Shown: positions 14,133 through 15,286 of the stretch, in pieces
Layout of the letters: each line of letters begins with the position of its first letter
Position numbering within the stretch: position 1 is the stretch's first letter
Source: an uncultured Collinsella sp.
GTDB lineage: Bacteria > Actinomycetota > Coriobacteriia > Coriobacteriales > Coriobacteriaceae
Direction of reading: 5' to 3'
Assembly (NCBI GenBank): GCA_900545605.1
Contig: UQZL01000045.1
Location: 1 to 15,286 of the forward strand
DNA: 15,286 nt
Position numbers and translations under genes: made by a program
Notes under the pieces: generated by a model
The model's input: the letters and a program-made list of their open reading frames with translations, nothing else
What the model was told of the DNA's origin: nothing
Database searches by the model: none

Positions 14133-15093
14133 CTACTGCCACGCCTTCGGGAGGATAACGCCGGGGGCGCAGTGATTGAAGTCACTATGATTGGCATAGG
14201 TTGGGACATTCCAATCGGAACAGTCGAGGTTTAGATTTTTGCAATAGCTAAACATGCCGAGCATATCCATAACATCTGAGGTCTTCCACCCTGGTCCAAA
14301 TTTCACGCTTTTCAGCGAACTGTCGGTGGAAAAAAGGAGACGTAAATCGCCGGCTTTCCGCGTCGACCATCCGGAGATGTCAATCTCCTCGACCTTGTAA
14401 AGGTTTTTGAGCGCCGAGTCGAATTCGACGACCGAGGGCGTATCCCAGCTTGAAATACTGAAGGAAGTCGCATTGCCGCAATACGCGAATGCGTGCTGCA
14501 GATTTGTGCAGTTCGACATGTCGAACTTTGCCAGATCAAAGCTCTTGCAGTTCTCCATGTACTGAAAGCAAAATGCCAACGAGTGGATTTCTATGCCATC
14601 GTCAATGGCCTTTACGGCCACGATATTACTTCTGTTAGGCCACCAGGGGGCAGTCGTCTTGCCGTCGTTTCCCATGGTCGCGCTGGCGTATCCATTTTCG
14701 AACCCCGTATACACCGCCGTCACGCGGCGGCTGTTGAGCATGTCACCGACTCTGGGGACCCCGCGGCGCTTGTAGAACATGAGGCTGTGGTCGTCCTCCG
14801 AGTACACGGCGAACGCTATCCCGTGAACGGGGTCCACGATGTCGGCGTCGGTCAACGACCCGTTGCCGCCGCCCGTGCCGCCCGACTCCCAGCTCCCCTT
14901 TGAGATTCCGTTGCCGAGCGTCCCCGCCACCGTGTTGAACTGGTTTGTGATCGCCGACGAGACCCACGGTCCCGCGATCAGCACCACCAGGACGATGATC
15001 GCGATGATCAGTACGTACTCGACTGTCGACTGCCCCTTCGGGCGGCGGGTAAATCTGGGAGATACCCCCCCCCGAAAGGAATTTCCGCTGCAT
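14133..15093 (-). CDS. Flp-type prepilin with C-terminal BspA-like (DUF285) repeats, out of frame at a G9 tract
   Basis: Start codon at 15093 (MQRKFLSGG...), with AGAGGAG at 15104-15110. With nine G at 15065-15073 the ATG frame leaves the pilin frame after seven codons. With eight G it reads through to 14133 as 319 residues. The in-frame product has a leader ending in RRPKG, the Flp motif G-QSTVEY, a helix VLIIAIIVLVVLIAG, SSAITNQFNTVAG and a Gly/Asn linker. Its C-terminal half has LMFYKRRGVPRVGD, VTAVYTGFE and several DUF285/BspA-like repeats (FDMSNCTNLQHAFAYC, ISSWDTPSVVEF, IDISGWST, LGMFSYCKNLNLDCSDW). The motif order resembles pilin-anchored adhesins; DUF285 repeats are common in surface proteins. 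A shorter frame from GTG at 14987 begins inside the membrane helix and is not a credible start. The product is inferred to be a phase-variable surface pilin. Confidence 0.72.
14923..15093 (-). repeat. Shared pilin module, copy in the DUF285 gene
   Basis: Counterpart of 13814-13983. Measured from the shared 23-base block to the ATG it is one base longer (171 against 170), consistent with one surplus G in the homopolymer after small balanced codon differences elsewhere. Confidence 0.85.
15065..15073 (-). repeat. G9 homopolymer at codons 7-10 of the DUF285 pilin gene (putative phase-variation tract)
   Basis: Nine C on the plus strand, nine G on the coding strand, 17 bases after the ATG triplet. 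The pilin paralogue has a G6 followed by TGGG at the same place and is in frame there. Poly-G runs of this length near a start codon are classic slipped-strand switch sites. Confidence 0.8.
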
Positions 15094-15110
15094 GCATGTG
15101 CGGCTCCTCT
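15091..15110 (-). promoter_or_regulatory. Ribosome-binding site with two overlapping start codons (ATGCATG)
   Basis: AGAGGAG at 15110-15104 is followed by ATG at 15097-15095 (six-base spacing) and a second ATG at 15093-15091 (ten-base spacing), in different frames. The second ATG matches the paralogue's protein start. The first ATG gives a short peptide ending at a TGA with the present tract length. The same ATGCATG arrangement exists upstream of the other pilin gene at 13987-13981. Confidence 0.65.
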
Positions 15111-15137
15111 CGGATTGCTTTGGCTGATGCTGCAGAG

Positions 15138-15166
15138 GATAGACGCGATTACTAAGGATGAGTCAA
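15138..15166 (-). promoter_or_regulatory. Candidate promoter of the DUF285 pilin gene
   Basis: On the minus strand TTGACT (15166-15161) is a strong -35 match. With a 17-base spacer the -10 is TCTATC (15143-15138), only three of six consensus bases. The implied transcript start near 15131 leaves a leader of about 35 bases. A weak -10 suggests an activator or a different promoter. Confidence 0.4.
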
Positions 15167-15167
15167 C

Positions 15168-15184
15168 AATGCCGCAGCGGCATT
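15168..15184. promoter_or_regulatory. Dyad upstream of the DUF285 pilin gene
   Basis: AATGCCGC and GCGGCATT form a perfect 8-bp inverted repeat around one base, directly upstream of the candidate -35 element. The position fits an operator or activator site. The TGCCGC/GCGGCA arms recur upstream of the other pilin gene at 14062-14087. Confidence 0.45.
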
Positions 15185-15286
15185 CACACTAAGAGGGTAA
15201 GGCGTTCGGAGTGACATCCCGTTCCAAAACGTATACTTGATTTAAGGCGGAGTGGAATGTGGGCGCGCAAGGAGATGCGGAATCGA
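15185..15286. other. Right-edge region, no gene assignable; possible rightward promoter
   Basis: No coding feature can be supported in these 100 bases. On the plus strand GTGACA (15211-15216) and TATACT (15232-15237) each match a sigma-70 box at five of six bases, but with a short 15-base spacer. A following ATG at 15257 (after AAGGCGG) could begin a divergent gene that leaves the window. Too little of it is visible to judge. Confidence 0.25.

Noticed and set aside
13526..14158. 210-residue plus-strand open frame across the pilin gene
   Set aside because: Antisense to the pilin module, whose processing motif and paralogue prove the minus-strand reading.
14743..15093. 116-residue product from the ATG at 15093 as sequenced
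   Set aside because: After seven codons it is an out-of-frame reading of the pilin gene; Arg/Gly/His-rich and without domains.
12983..15286. A complete diversity-generating retroelement
   Set aside because: No reverse transcriptase, accessory gene or template repeat is present; only a possible target-like C-terminus.

Overview
The window looks like a chromosomal segment of a high-GC Coriobacteriia member, most probably Collinsella or a close relative. That is a judgement from protein character, codon use (strong preference for C or G in third position) and gene content, not from a database match. It has three zones.

Zone 1 (1-12310) is one long plus-strand housekeeping operon with gaps of 0-66 bases, several start/stop overlaps and no internal terminator that I can see. 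In order: a 23S rRNA pseudouridine synthase (cut by the left edge), cmk, plsC, ispH, a PDZ/radical-SAM/DUF512 protein, der, plsY, gpsA, rpe, a class V cysteine desulfurase, a Nif3/DUF34 metal protein, a coiled-coil zinc-ribbon protein and coaBC. The operon joins phospholipid synthesis (GpsA makes glycerol-3-P, PlsY and PlsC acylate it to phosphatidic acid), isoprenoid precursor synthesis (IspH), ribosome maturation (RluB, Der), CMP recycling, the pentose-phosphate pathway, sulfur mobilisation for Fe-S clusters (needed by IspH and the radical-SAM protein) and CoA synthesis.

Zone 2 (12311-12982) holds a promoter, tRNA-Pro(GGG) and a strong intrinsic terminator. After these come about 400 bases of lower-GC, apparently non-coding DNA with nested palindromes and imperfect repeats.

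Zone 3 (12927-15286) is accessory and on the minus strand. Two tandem paralogues encode Flp-type (type IVb) prepilins. They share an almost identical N-terminal pilin module but carry unrelated large C-terminal domains: a DUF6273-like domain in one and BspA-like (DUF285) repeats in the other. Both genes are out of frame as sequenced. In the upstream one (start 15093) the break is a run of nine G residues seven codons after the ATG, next to two overlapping ATGs. This has the form of a slipped-strand phase-variation switch, here in the OFF state. In the downstream one (start 13983) the break is a two-base insertion inside a 9-bp tandem repeat. I read the locus as a cassette of modular, probably phase-variable pilus-borne adhesins. 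This is the most interesting part of the window. Assembly genes (ATPase, prepilin peptidase) are not present and may lie beyond the right edge.
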